NCBI GenBank assembly: GCA_023227835.1
Contig: JALOCI010000066.1
Location: 1-12,932, forward strand
Direction of reading: 5' to 3'
Source of the DNA: Bacteroidales bacterium
GTDB taxonomy: Bacteria; Bacteroidota; Bacteroidia; Bacteroidales; UBA932
Length of the DNA: 12,932 nucleotides
Shown here: piece after piece, positions 1-5,553 of the stretch
Position numbering within the stretch: position 1 is the first letter of the stretch
Layout of the letters: every line of letters starts with the position of its first letter
Position numbers and translations under genes: made by a program
The notes under the pieces: model-generated
Told to the model about the DNA's origin: nothing
The model's input: only the letters and a program-made list of their open reading frames with translations
Databases searched by the model: none

Positions 1-49
1 GCAGCCCTGGTGCGATCAGTAGCGTTTCAGTATCGAAGCCGACGAGCAC
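1..49 (-). pseudogene. Duplicate of the first 16 codons of the DNA polymerase gene (cut by window edge)
   Basis: Reading leftward from a GTG at 49-47, this stretch encodes the same MLVGFDTETLLIAPGL start as the complete DNA polymerase gene at 4574, including the exonuclease I residues of the FDTE motif. The ribosome binding site (AGGAGG at 54-59) is also copied. The frame is still open at base 1, so it may be a second intact exonuclease/polymerase gene lying outside the window, a truncated remnant, or an assembly effect of a repeat at a contig end. Only the identity is seen; the choice between these is not possible here. Confidence 0.5.
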
Positions 50-53
50 GGAT

Positions 54-59
54 CCTCCT
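54..59 (-). promoter_or_regulatory. Ribosome binding site, duplicated copy
   Basis: AGGAGG on the minus strand lies 4 bases before the GTG at 49-47. It is an exact copy of the site used by the DNA polymerase gene. Confidence 0.6.
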
Positions 60-66
60 AGAACGC

Positions 67-156
67 GGGCCTTTTGCGATCATGCCCGGGATCATCCTTG
101 CCTTGCCTAGCCGCGCCGAGCCTCGCCCCGCCCTGCCGGGCCCGGCCAAGATTGTT
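67..156. repeat. Core-plus-pentamer repeat unit 1 (90 bp)
   Basis: A 29-bp core (67-95), beginning GGGCCTTTTGCG and containing GATCAT twice around a CCCGGG, is followed by 11 consecutive pentamers (96-150) that all fit CCNNG, starting CCTTG CCTTG and ending CCAAG, and then ATTGTT (151-156). Unit 2 follows directly. The pentamers hold C, C and G fixed and vary the middle pair almost freely. Function unknown. Confidence 0.85.
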
Positions 157-250
157 GGGCCTTTTGCGATCATGCCCAGGATCGTCCTTGCCTTGCCCAG
201 CCGCGCCGCGCCATGCCGAGCCCTGCCACGCCAGGCCCAGCCGCGCCAAG
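157..250. repeat. Core-plus-pentamer repeat unit 2 (94 bp)
   Basis: The 29-bp core (157-185) differs from the other three cores at two positions (CCAGG for CCGGG, and GATCGT for GATCAT). Thirteen CCNNG pentamers follow in perfect phase (186-250), again opening CCTTG CCTTG and closing CCAAG. The next bases, ATGTATTTTCC, are a short A/T-rich break resembling the ATTGTT and ATTATGTT that follow the other units. Confidence 0.85.
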
Positions 251-266
251 ATGTATTTTCCCACGG

Positions 267-458
267 CTACCACCCCCGCTCTTTCTGAACGAGCGACCAC
301 CGGCGCCGCCCGCCCCGCCCGGGTCCGACGTTGCCCCGCTCGAGGGCGGTGCGTATGCGATCACGCGGCGGCAAGAGACACCACGCCGCGAAACGGATCG
401 AGCTCGGCCAAGCGCCGAGCGCCCGGGCGATCCCGCGCCAGCGGGGACGGGCGCTCAC
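267..458 (-). CDS. Possible small basic protein, unknown
   Basis: This 63-codon frame begins at a GTG that overlaps the stop of the DUF5664 gene by four bases (GTGA), the same coupling used throughout this operon, and stops with TAG just before the pentamer repeats. The product is Arg- and Trp-rich (for example RPRWRG near the start) with no motif I recognise. The GC content makes chance open frames common here, and a competing frame exists on the same strand (364-170), so the call rests mainly on the overlapping start. If real it is the last gene before the repeat block. Confidence 0.3.
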   Translation of the reverse strand: MSARPRWRGIARALGAWPSSIRFAAWCLLPPRDRIRTALERGNVGPGRGGRRRWSLVQKERGW

Positions 459-1006
459 GGCTCCCCCGCGGGGGGTTTAGGCTCCTCGAGGGCCGCCGGT
501 CCGCCCGTCTCCCCGAGGTCGAAGCTCAGCAAAAACAATGCGTTGCACGCGAGGTGCGCCAAGTGGGGCAAACCGGACTCCGGGTCGAGCCGCTCGCCCT
601 TGACCCACGCGACGGCGTGCCGGATCGCGGCCGCGAAGTAGCGCCGGCGCGCGTCGGGGACGTGGCGCCAGTTTTCCGGCACGGGGTATTTCGCGGCCCC
701 CAAGGTGAGGGCTTGCGCGACGAGCTCTAGCGCCGGCCAGGGCAGAAGATCCCAGCGGGTCTTCGCGCCGTCGAGCTTGACGCCGGGGGGCGCGGTCGGC
801 GCGGGGCGCGTGTCGGGGAATCCCACGTAGCACGGGCCGGCGTCGCCCCAGGGCGCGACCACACCCGCCGGGCAACCCGACGCGGGGGGCTCGACGGGGG
901 CTTCCCAGCGGCTCCCCCCCTCGTCGGACCGATATACGCAGAGGGAACAAGGCTCGACGTCGATCGAAACGCACCCATGTCGGCAATTTTCGCAGTCACG
1001 GCGCAT
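455..1006 (-). CDS. DUF5664-type dATP/dGTP diphosphohydrolase with N-terminal Cys cluster
   Basis: The 183-aa product carries a C-terminal domain (about residues 77-163) with the hallmarks of the phage family annotated DUF5664 / dATP-dGTP diphosphohydrolase: KLDGAKTRWDLLPW near its start, a GAAKYP segment, then DPESGLPHLAHLACN at 141-155 in the predicted helical metal-binding region. Members are all-alpha MazG-like enzymes thought to hydrolyse purine dNTPs to the monophosphate, shaping the phage nucleotide pool. The N-terminus has five cysteines (5, 8, 12, 20, 23) in a CxxC/CxxC layout that looks like a small zinc ribbon, a common companion of this domain in phages. The ATG at 1006 overlaps the upstream 89-aa gene by 11 bases. 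Some relatives act in 2-aminoadenine (Z) genome synthesis, but no PurZ or DatZ is visible here. Confidence 0.75.
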   Translation of the reverse strand: MRRDCENCRHGCVSIDVEPCSLCVYRSDEGGSRWEAPVEPPASGCPAGVVAPWGDAGPCYVGFPDTRPAPTAPPGVKLDGAKTRWDLLPWPALELVAQALTLGAAKYPVPENWRHVPDARRRYFAAAIRHAVAWVKGERLDPESGLPHLAHLACNALFLLSFDLGETGGPAALEEPKPPAGEP

Positions 1007-1265
1007 CGGGCCCCCCCGCTTCCGCTACGGTCGTAAGCGCGTCGCCGTAGCAGCAGATCAGGCGCGAGCCCGGGATGTTCGTGCAAACCGAGATCCCTTC
1101 GAAGAACGTCCGGACGATCTTCGTGCACGTCCGGAGCCCCGTCGCGTCACGGCGCGCCCCCCGCGCCTCTAGTAGCCGCTGCGTCGCCTTCGGCAACGGC
1201 CGCCGATTCTCGTCCCCGTGCGCGGGCTCGGGGGCTGACCAGACGATTTTCCAAAGGGCTCTCAT
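996..1265 (-). CDS. Unknown 89-aa phage protein
   Basis: The ATG at 1265 follows the Gp157-like gene's stop by three bases and has a GGAGAGAAAGG purine-rich stretch just upstream, and its stop overlaps the next gene's start, so operon position supports it. The product has a basic, polar first half (PLPKATQRLLEARGARR around 23-39) and a second half with several cysteines (CTKIVRTFFEGISVCTN, then ICCYGD) and hydrophobic stretches. I recognise no family. The cysteines could bind a metal or form a small fold, but spacing matches no standard zinc motif I know. Confidence 0.55.
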   Translation of the reverse strand: MRALWKIVWSAPEPAHGDENRRPLPKATQRLLEARGARRDATGLRTCTKIVRTFFEGISVCTNIPGSRLICCYGDALTTVAEAGGPDAP

Positions 1266-1268
1266 TGC

Positions 1269-1727
1269 TTAACCTTTCTCTCCGGCACGGATGAAAACGA
1301 ACGAGGGGACGAGTGCTGCGCCGGGGACTTTCCCGGCTTTGAGCGCCTCGGCGACGGCTTTCTTATCCGGGCTGCAGAGCCCACGGGGGACGGCGCCGGC
1401 GTCGACGATCTCGACGCCGGTTCGTTGCTGAACACTCCACCCGTCGGGGAGGGGGACGCCCGGGGCCTCGTGACCGGCTAGGAGCTCGGCCCGGCGGGCC
1501 TCGCCCGCGGCGGCGTAGAGCTCCCGGGCGGCTTCGTTGGCCGCTGCGGCCGTCTCCTCGGCGGAGGTAAGGAGCTCCCGGTAGCGTGCGCTAGCGGCCT
1601 CCGCGGCCGCCTTGTGCGGGGCTTCTAGGCGCTTGATCTCCGCGGCCAGCCAGTCGCGAGCGTTGCGGGCGGAGCCTAGCCGGTCGAGGATCGCGGGGAG
1701 GGTTTCGGGGAGGGCGGGGTCGGTCAT
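1269..1727 (-). CDS. Siphovirus Gp157-like protein
   Basis: The 152-aa product starts at an ATG (1727) overlapping the resolvase stop by four bases (ATGA); the open frame extends upstream, but only inside the resolvase gene, so the short start is preferred. Residues about 10-85 are Ala/Glu-rich heptads likely to form a long helix or coiled coil. The C-terminal part has the pattern typical of the Gp157 family: a short strand segment (GVEIVDAGAVPR), then SPDKKAVAEALKAGKVPGA at 119-137. Gp157-like proteins sit in early or replication regions of many siphophages, often near recombination genes; a firm biochemical role is not known to me. The assignment rests on this C-terminal signature. Confidence 0.6.
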   Translation of the reverse strand: MTDPALPETLPAILDRLGSARNARDWLAAEIKRLEAPHKAAAEAASARYRELLTSAEETAAAANEAARELYAAAGEARRAELLAGHEAPGVPLPDGWSVQQRTGVEIVDAGAVPRGLCSPDKKAVAEALKAGKVPGAALVPSFVFIRAGEKG

Positions 1728-2257
1728 GGTGGCGGAGTCCACGCCGGGGGGAAGGAGAGCCAAGCGCCCCATCCGATGGCCACGGCGTCTAAGCAGTCTC
1801 CCAGGCGCGCCGCGCTGGCGCAAGCGAAAAGCGACCGCTCCGACGAAATAAGGGAGCGCTCGATCCGGGCTTGAACTACGCTCTTATTCACGGCGGAGCA
1901 GCCGAGCGCGTCCCGCCAGCCCGGGCGGTCCGTGCGGCTGAACGCTTGCGGGTGGATTACGTGAGGCACCGCGGGAGGCGCCCCGCTAAGCGCGTCGACC
2001 GCGCGGCAGAGTTGCCAACCCGCCTCGACGGACAAGCTCAGGATCGCGTTGCGCCGCTCCCGGGCGATCGCTCCGTGTTGCCCCTCGATCACGATTCGCG
2101 AATAGCGAACGCCAGACGGGAGCTTGTCAAAGGCGAGCGCCACGGCCACGACGAGGGGCAGGCTCGGCCGTTGCGGGAGGTGCGCCCGGGCGAGTAGCTG
2201 CGTCTCGTCCAGGAGAACGTAACCAGGCTTGCGCCCGGGGTCGATGGCGAGGATCAA
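1724..2257 (-). CDS. RuvC-like Holliday junction resolvase
   Basis: The 177-aa product has the RNase H-fold acidic residues of RuvC-type endonucleases in order: D6 in ILAIDPGRKPGY (with the glycines of the DxGxxxxG loop), E58 in IVIEGQHG, and D154/D157 in GDCLDAVAIGWGAW. Length matches phage and bacterial RuvC proteins (about 160-190 aa). Such enzymes cut four-way DNA junctions formed by replication and recombination, clearing branches before packaging. The start is a TTG at 2257 whose bases overlap the stop of the finger-protein gene (TTGA); a GGAGGG sits about nine bases upstream. It lies directly downstream of the polymerase and finger genes. Substrate specificity is inferred from the family only. 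Confidence 0.72.
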   Translation of the reverse strand: MILAIDPGRKPGYVLLDETQLLARAHLPQRPSLPLVVAVALAFDKLPSGVRYSRIVIEGQHGAIARERRNAILSLSVEAGWQLCRAVDALSGAPPAVPHVIHPQAFSRTDRPGWRDALGCSAVNKSVVQARIERSLISSERSLFACASAARLGDCLDAVAIGWGAWLSFPPAWTPPP

Positions 2258-2562
2258 TGGCGAACCCTCCGCCGGTGACAGGTAACGGCGGCGTCACAGC
2301 CGAATTGCATCCCGCACACGGGACAGGCGACGCGGGGGAGCGGCGGGGGGAGCGGCGGCGGGGGAGGGCGCGCGGCCTCGATCTCGCGATCGATCGCGCG
2401 GAGCTTGCGCCGCTTGTCCTCGCCGCGGAAGCGCCGCGCCGCGGGGTCATAGTCGGGCGGGGGGTGGACGCACACACCCACCGTGCCAAGCGCAATGTCG
2501 GGGCGAAAGCGCGCGAATTCCTCGACGATCTCGATGCGGCGGCGTCGATCGGCGTCGGTCAC
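2254..2562 (-). CDS. Small C2H2 zinc-finger protein
   Basis: The 102-aa product starts at a GTG (2562) that overlaps the polymerase TGA by four bases (GTGA); the open frame runs further upstream but only inside the polymerase gene. The middle is charged (RFRGEDKRRKLRAIDREIE, about 44-62), followed by a run of prolines (66-76) and a C-terminal classical C2H2 pattern: C80, C83, H96, H102 (Cx2C x12 Hx5H), with FGC in the usual aromatic region. Classical fingers are rare but known in bacterial and phage proteins, usually binding DNA. A Pro-rich linker before a terminal finger suggests a tethered DNA-binding tip. Target unknown; coupling to the polymerase points to a replication or regulatory role. 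Confidence 0.6.
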   Translation of the reverse strand: MTDADRRRRIEIVEEFARFRPDIALGTVGVCVHPPPDYDPAARRFRGEDKRRKLRAIDREIEAARPPPPPLPPPLPRVACPVCGMQFGCDAAVTCHRRRVRH

Positions 2563-4574
2563 GTCGCGCCCCCGCACGTTGCGCAACGCCACTCCGCGCC
2601 CGTGCGAACCCCGGAGAACGTCTCGCACGTTGAGCACCACAGCGGCCACACCTGCAGCCGGCCCCCGCGGAGCACGCGCTCCGCCGCCTTGCTCCAATAG
2701 GCCATCGCTACCACGTCGCAACGGAGCCTAACGTCCGGCATGACGACCGCGGGCGCCTCGCACATGATCGCCTCGATCTCCGCGGCAGCTTCGTGCACGA
2801 TAGAGAGCGGCGCCTCGAACATCCAACTATCGTGCACGTGGTTAATCACTCGACAGTCCCGGAGCGCGCCGTTCCCGTGCCGGTACGCTTGGCGGAGCGC
2901 CCACCCTACGTGGATTTGGACGATCGCCCCGAGCGACTGGAACCCACTATTGCAAGCGCTGCAATACGTGATCCCGCGCCGCATGATCGACGTGCCCGGG
3001 ATCTGCACCTGGTAGCCTCGCGAGTCCTGTGGCCGCCGGCTCACCCAATCGAGGTATGCCTGCAGATCCGGGACCGCGCGCGCGTGCGCCGCGATGTAGG
3101 CTTTCGTTTCGGCCTCGGTCCAGTCGAGATGCCCCATCTGCTTAGCGATAAACTGGAGCTTGCGCCACCCAGCGCCGCCGGGGCGCCCGAAATTCAGATA
3201 CTTCGCGCATTGATAGGGGCCGTCTGCAAAAGCCTTGTCCCCGGCTTTCTTGCGCGCTAGCGCCTCCTCATAGGAGCACCCCGCGATCGCGCTCGCGACC
3301 AGGCAATGAAGGTTCCCCCGGCTATTGTAGAAATCGGCGAGGCCGCGCCGGCCGAGCTCGGTAACGCACACTTGCGCGAGCGTCGCATTTTCAAGCCCTT
3401 CGTGATCGGCGTCTATGATCGCATAGCCCGGGCGGGGGACGATACACTCCCGGATCCCGGCCTTGCGCCTCATGTTCGTCAGGTTCGGGGCAGAGCTTGA
3501 GATCCGGCAGGAGTCAACGATCCGCCACTTGGTATGCAAGGGCTGATACGTCCCCGCGGACAGGGCGGGGATCACCATCGATTCTACAGAGGCCCATTCG
3601 CCATACTCCGCGATCGCTTCGAGCCGCGGATCCCCGGACTCCTCTAGGACGGCGCGCGCCGTTTTCACCGACGGGACGAAGCGCTTTGCTCGGGGCGCCT
3701 CCCCTTTCTTGGCGCGGGGCGGGTCTGTCATCGGGGGCCGCCCGCCGTAAGCTTCGGCGACCATGGCGCGCAGCCGCTTCATGTTCTTCGTTCCGTTGGC
3801 CCGGAGCAAGCGGAGCGCGTCGAGCTGCGCCTCCCGCGCGCGCCCGGGGGGCGTCGTGGGGAGCGTCTCCCCTTCGAGAAGCATCGGGAGCATCGCCGCG
3901 GCGCGGAGCTCCTGCAGGTGTTCCGTCGCCGCGGCGGAGAGCTCGGCTAGCCTATCCGGGTTGACGCGCATCCCCCACGCGCGCGCGTCGGCGAGGGGCA
4001 GGAGGCGCTTGAGGAGGAGCGTTACTTGCTCCTGCCCGATCTCGGGCCAGCGCGCCCGTTGCCGGCGTAGCAGGCGGAGCGGGGCGATCGCGTCGTTGGC
4101 GGCGTAAGCAATCTGCAGCGGGTGATACTCGCTCAAAGGCCGGCGGTAGAGCGGCCCGTAGCTTAGCCGAACCTGCCGACCGTCGGGGAGGGGTTGCTCT
4201 TTCGGGAGCTCCCCGAGCCCGTGCGCGGCGTAGAGATTGGCGAGGCTTAGATCCTTCGGCGGCGTAAGCCCGCCGATCTCGGCGAGCCGTTCCACGATCA
4301 AGGTGTCCAGGATTCGCCCGGCTTCGACGGCCTGATCGACGAGCTCGGACGCGCCGGGCCACCAAGCCACGGCGCAGCCTAGATCGTAAACGGTGTTATG
4401 ACCGACAAGGGTAACCGCCGGATCCGAGAGTAGCGCCTTGAAAACGGCTTCCGCTTCGGGTGTCGGTACCACGAAGGGCGCGGCTTCCTCGACTGAAAGC
4501 GACAGGCACACGGGCGGCGGATGCTGCAGCCCTGGTGCGATCAGTAGCGTTTCAGTATCGAAGCCGACGAGCAC
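2559..4574 (-). CDS. Family A DNA polymerase with 3'-5' exonuclease domain and C-terminal zinc ribbon
   Basis: The 671-aa product has an N-terminal DnaQ-like exonuclease: Exo I FDTE (D6, E8), Exo II GHNTVYDLG (D64), Exo III YAAND (Y157, D161). The polymerase domain follows: motif A IIDADHEGLE (D388), motif B AKYLNFGRPGGAG (K458, with the NFGxPGG form common in phages instead of bacterial NFGxxYG), motif C HVHDSW (H581, D582). All catalytic residues are present. After the usual end of the domain there is a CxxC...CxxC ribbon (C647, C650, C664, C667), which I do not regard as standard for Pol I. The GTG start at 4574 has AGGAGG four bases upstream. This is presumably the replicative polymerase. 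Its upstream region holds the repeat units, and its first 49 bases are duplicated at the window's left edge. Confidence 0.93.
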   Translation of the reverse strand: MLVGFDTETLLIAPGLQHPPPVCLSLSVEEAAPFVVPTPEAEAVFKALLSDPAVTLVGHNTVYDLGCAVAWWPGASELVDQAVEAGRILDTLIVERLAEIGGLTPPKDLSLANLYAAHGLGELPKEQPLPDGRQVRLSYGPLYRRPLSEYHPLQIAYAANDAIAPLRLLRRQRARWPEIGQEQVTLLLKRLLPLADARAWGMRVNPDRLAELSAAATEHLQELRAAAMLPMLLEGETLPTTPPGRAREAQLDALRLLRANGTKNMKRLRAMVAEAYGGRPPMTDPPRAKKGEAPRAKRFVPSVKTARAVLEESGDPRLEAIAEYGEWASVESMVIPALSAGTYQPLHTKWRIVDSCRISSSAPNLTNMRRKAGIRECIVPRPGYAIIDADHEGLENATLAQVCVTELGRRGLADFYNSRGNLHCLVASAIAGCSYEEALARKKAGDKAFADGPYQCAKYLNFGRPGGAGWRKLQFIAKQMGHLDWTEAETKAYIAAHARAVPDLQAYLDWVSRRPQDSRGYQVQIPGTSIMRRGITYCSACNSGFQSLGAIVQIHVGWALRQAYRHGNGALRDCRVINHVHDSWMFEAPLSIVHEAAAEIEAIMCEAPAVVMPDVRLRCDVVAMAYWSKAAERVLRGGRLQVWPLWCSTCETFSGVRTGAEWRCATCGGAT

Positions 4575-4633
4575 GGATCCTCCTAGAACGCGGGCCTTTT
4601 GCGATCATGCCCGGGATCATCCTTGCCTTGCCT
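4526..4633. repeat. Long exact direct repeat, right copy (108 bp)
   Basis: Identical to 1-108. This copy is in the intact context: first codons of DNA polymerase, its ribosome binding site, the core of repeat unit 3 and the first pentamers. Confidence 0.9.
4579..4584 (-). promoter_or_regulatory. Ribosome binding site of DNA polymerase
   Basis: A perfect AGGAGG lies four bases before the GTG start. It is one of the strongest sites in the window, consistent with independent translation of the polymerase after the gene-free gap. Confidence 0.75.
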
Positions 4634-4681
4634 TGCCCAGCCAAGCCGCGCCCTGCCTGGCCGCGCCTCGCCAAGATTGTT
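4592..4681. repeat. Core-plus-pentamer repeat unit 3 (90 bp)
   Basis: The core 4592-4620 equals that of unit 1. Eleven CCNNG pentamers (4621-4675) follow, opening with CCTTG three times and closing CCAAG, then ATTGTT (4676-4681) runs directly into unit 4. On the minus strand this is the untranslated leader right before the polymerase ribosome binding site, so the mRNA would carry a run of GGCNN. Confidence 0.85.
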
Positions 4682-4760
4682 GGGCCTTTTGCGATCATGC
4701 CCGGGATCATCCTTGCCACGCCTTGCCCAGCCCAGCCCAGCCCAGCCCAGCCGCGCCGCG
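4682..4760. repeat. Core-plus-pentamer repeat unit 4 (79 bp)
   Basis: Core 4682-4710 equals units 1 and 3. Ten CCNNG pentamers (4711-4760) follow, five of them consecutive CCCAG, ending CCGCG CCGCG; the trailing bases are ATTATGTT. The homogenised CCCAG run suggests local expansion by slippage. Confidence 0.85.
4726..4750 (-). other. G-quadruplex-forming motif (CTGGG)5
   Basis: Five exact CCCAG repeats on the plus strand give five GGG tracts separated by CT on the minus strand, which is the coding strand for the whole operon. Four tracts of three G with two-base loops satisfy the usual G-quadruplex rule, with one tract spare. It would be present in the mRNA leader upstream of the polymerase. 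Confidence 0.6.
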
Positions 4761-4776
4761 ATTATGTTCTACTTCG

Positions 4777-4851
4777 GGGGGCGTTGGGGTTTGAACCCAG
4801 TCCGCGGCGGCTTGCGTCGCGAGGTGTCCCAGTCCACCCGTCGACGCCCCC
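4777..4851 (-). other. tRNA-like element, degenerate
   Basis: Read on the minus strand, GGGGGCG (4851-4845) pairs perfectly over seven bases with CGCCCCC (4783-4777), and directly inside the 3' half sits a T-arm-like CTGGG-TTCAAAC-CCCAA (four of five pairs, consensus loop). The overall 75 bases is the normal tRNA length. GGTG-GACTGGGA-CACC can form a D-like arm, but it is four bases too far from the acceptor stem, and I find no seven-base anticodon loop with U33. No CCA follows. It is best read as a tRNA remnant or mimic rather than a working tRNA. Confidence 0.35.
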
Positions 4852-4855
4852 GAGC

Positions 4856-4873
4856 CCTCCCCTTGCGGGGAGG
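4856..4873 (-). other. Hairpin with GCAA tetraloop
   Basis: CCTCCCC and GGGGAGG form a perfect 7-bp stem; on the minus (transcribed) strand the loop is GCAA, a GNRA tetraloop. It starts eight bases after the stop of the putative ssDNA-binding gene. No T-run follows, so it is not a standard intrinsic terminator; an RNA stability or processing element is possible. Confidence 0.55.
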
Positions 4874-4880
4874 AACCCGA

Positions 4881-5516
4881 TCACCCAAGCGGGATGATCG
4901 TCTGATTGTAGAAGAACGATCCGGGCTTGTCCCGCTTCTCGCTCCCGCGCACGGCGATCGCGCGCAACCGGATCCCGAGGGACGGCACGGCGCGGGACTT
5001 CTCGAGGAGCTCGGCGCTCTTCGCGTTCACGCCGGCCGAGCCTTCGGGCAAGCCGGAAACCTGCCGGACGAAATCCTTGAAGCGCCGAAGGGAAGCATCG
5101 CTCTTGTCCTTTTCCTTCCCGAACGCGCTCGGGTTGTAGTACCAGCCCCACGCCCGGTGAGTCCCGACGAGGAGCCCGGCGGCTTCGGCGGACGGGCTCG
5201 CCTTCGTGATCGTGATCGTGGCGTAGAAGTTCGGCCCCGAGCGCTCGCTGAATCGGTGCTGAACTTGATCCAGCACGGCCTCGAAGTCGTACTCCCGATC
5301 GAAGGGCACGAATTCCGGACCGCGGTTGGACTGGTCCGGGATCCCGTCGAGGTCGGGGACGCCCGGGGGGAGCGCCCGGGTCGCCGGAGCCGGGGTTGCG
5401 GCGCCCTGCGCGGTGAACGGAGCGCCCGCGTCCGGGGCGAGCCCCTGCGATCGCAGGTATTCCTTGGTTGCGTTCGGAAGCGAGTTGAATTGTTCTGCAC
5501 TCAGGCGGTCGGTCAT
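4881..5516 (-). CDS. Putative phage ssDNA-binding protein (position and layout like DUF2815/DUF669)
   Basis: The 211-aa product begins at an ATG with AAAGGAAAG upstream. Residues 1-65 are polar, Pro/Ala-rich and probably disordered. The remaining 145 residues alternate strands and short helices: PNFYATITITKA at 95-106, a VGTHRAWGWYYNP segment rich in aromatics at 117-129, a charged helix (LRRFKDFVRQVSGL, 143-156) and a terminal strand ending in FFYNQTIIPLG. This resembles phage OB-fold-like proteins of the DUF2815/DUF669 kind found between SNF2 helicase, nuclease and polymerase genes in many prophages. I do not see a diagnostic motif, so the function is inferred chiefly from neighbourhood and size. 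It is the last gene before the gene-free gap. Confidence 0.45.
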   Translation of the reverse strand: MTDRLSAEQFNSLPNATKEYLRSQGLAPDAGAPFTAQGAATPAPATRALPPGVPDLDGIPDQSNRGPEFVPFDREYDFEAVLDQVQHRFSERSGPNFYATITITKASPSAEAAGLLVGTHRAWGWYYNPSAFGKEKDKSDASLRRFKDFVRQVSGLPEGSAGVNAKSAELLEKSRAVPSLGIRLRAIAVRGSEKRDKPGSFFYNQTIIPLG

Positions 5517-5553
5517 GCTTGCTGCTTTCCTTTCGCGGCGCGTTGTGCGCCGA

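Larger units (their letters stand above)
1..108. repeat. Long exact direct repeat, left copy (108 bp)
   Basis: Bases 1-108 are identical, base for base, to 4526-4633 in the same orientation. The repeat covers the polymerase start codons, its Shine-Dalgarno, a spacer, the 29-bp core of the first repeat unit and the first two CCTTG pentamers; the copies part at base 109, inside the pentamer array. It may extend left beyond the window. Identity at synonymous positions suggests a recent duplication, gene conversion or an assembly join. Confidence 0.9.

Noticed and set aside
67..250. CRISPR array
   Set aside because: Cores are tandemly spaced about 90 bp apart with low-complexity CCNNG sequence between them rather than unique spacers, and there are only two per block.
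10..288. Plus-strand open frame across the left repeat block with a repeated GPFAIMP segment, and its counterpart at 4460-4897
   Set aside because: It is antisense to the polymerase start, the pentamer period (5) and array lengths do not keep frame between units, and no ribosome site precedes it; the repeated peptide simply mirrors the DNA repeats.
463..474. Perfect palindrome CCCCCGCGGGGG as a terminator
   Set aside because: It lies inside the end of the DUF5664 coding region and no T-run follows on the transcribed strand.
74..730. 218-codon plus-strand frame and other long plus-strand frames opposite minus-strand genes
   Set aside because: These are shadows produced by high GC content; composition is Arg/Pro/Ala-rich and no protein family features are seen.
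2563..2721. N-terminal extension of the zinc-finger gene
   Set aside because: Lies wholly inside the polymerase gene; the GTG overlapping the polymerase stop is the more likely start.
4777..4851. Functional tRNA gene
   Set aside because: No anticodon stem-loop with U33 can be drawn and the D-arm is displaced; kept only as a tRNA-like element.
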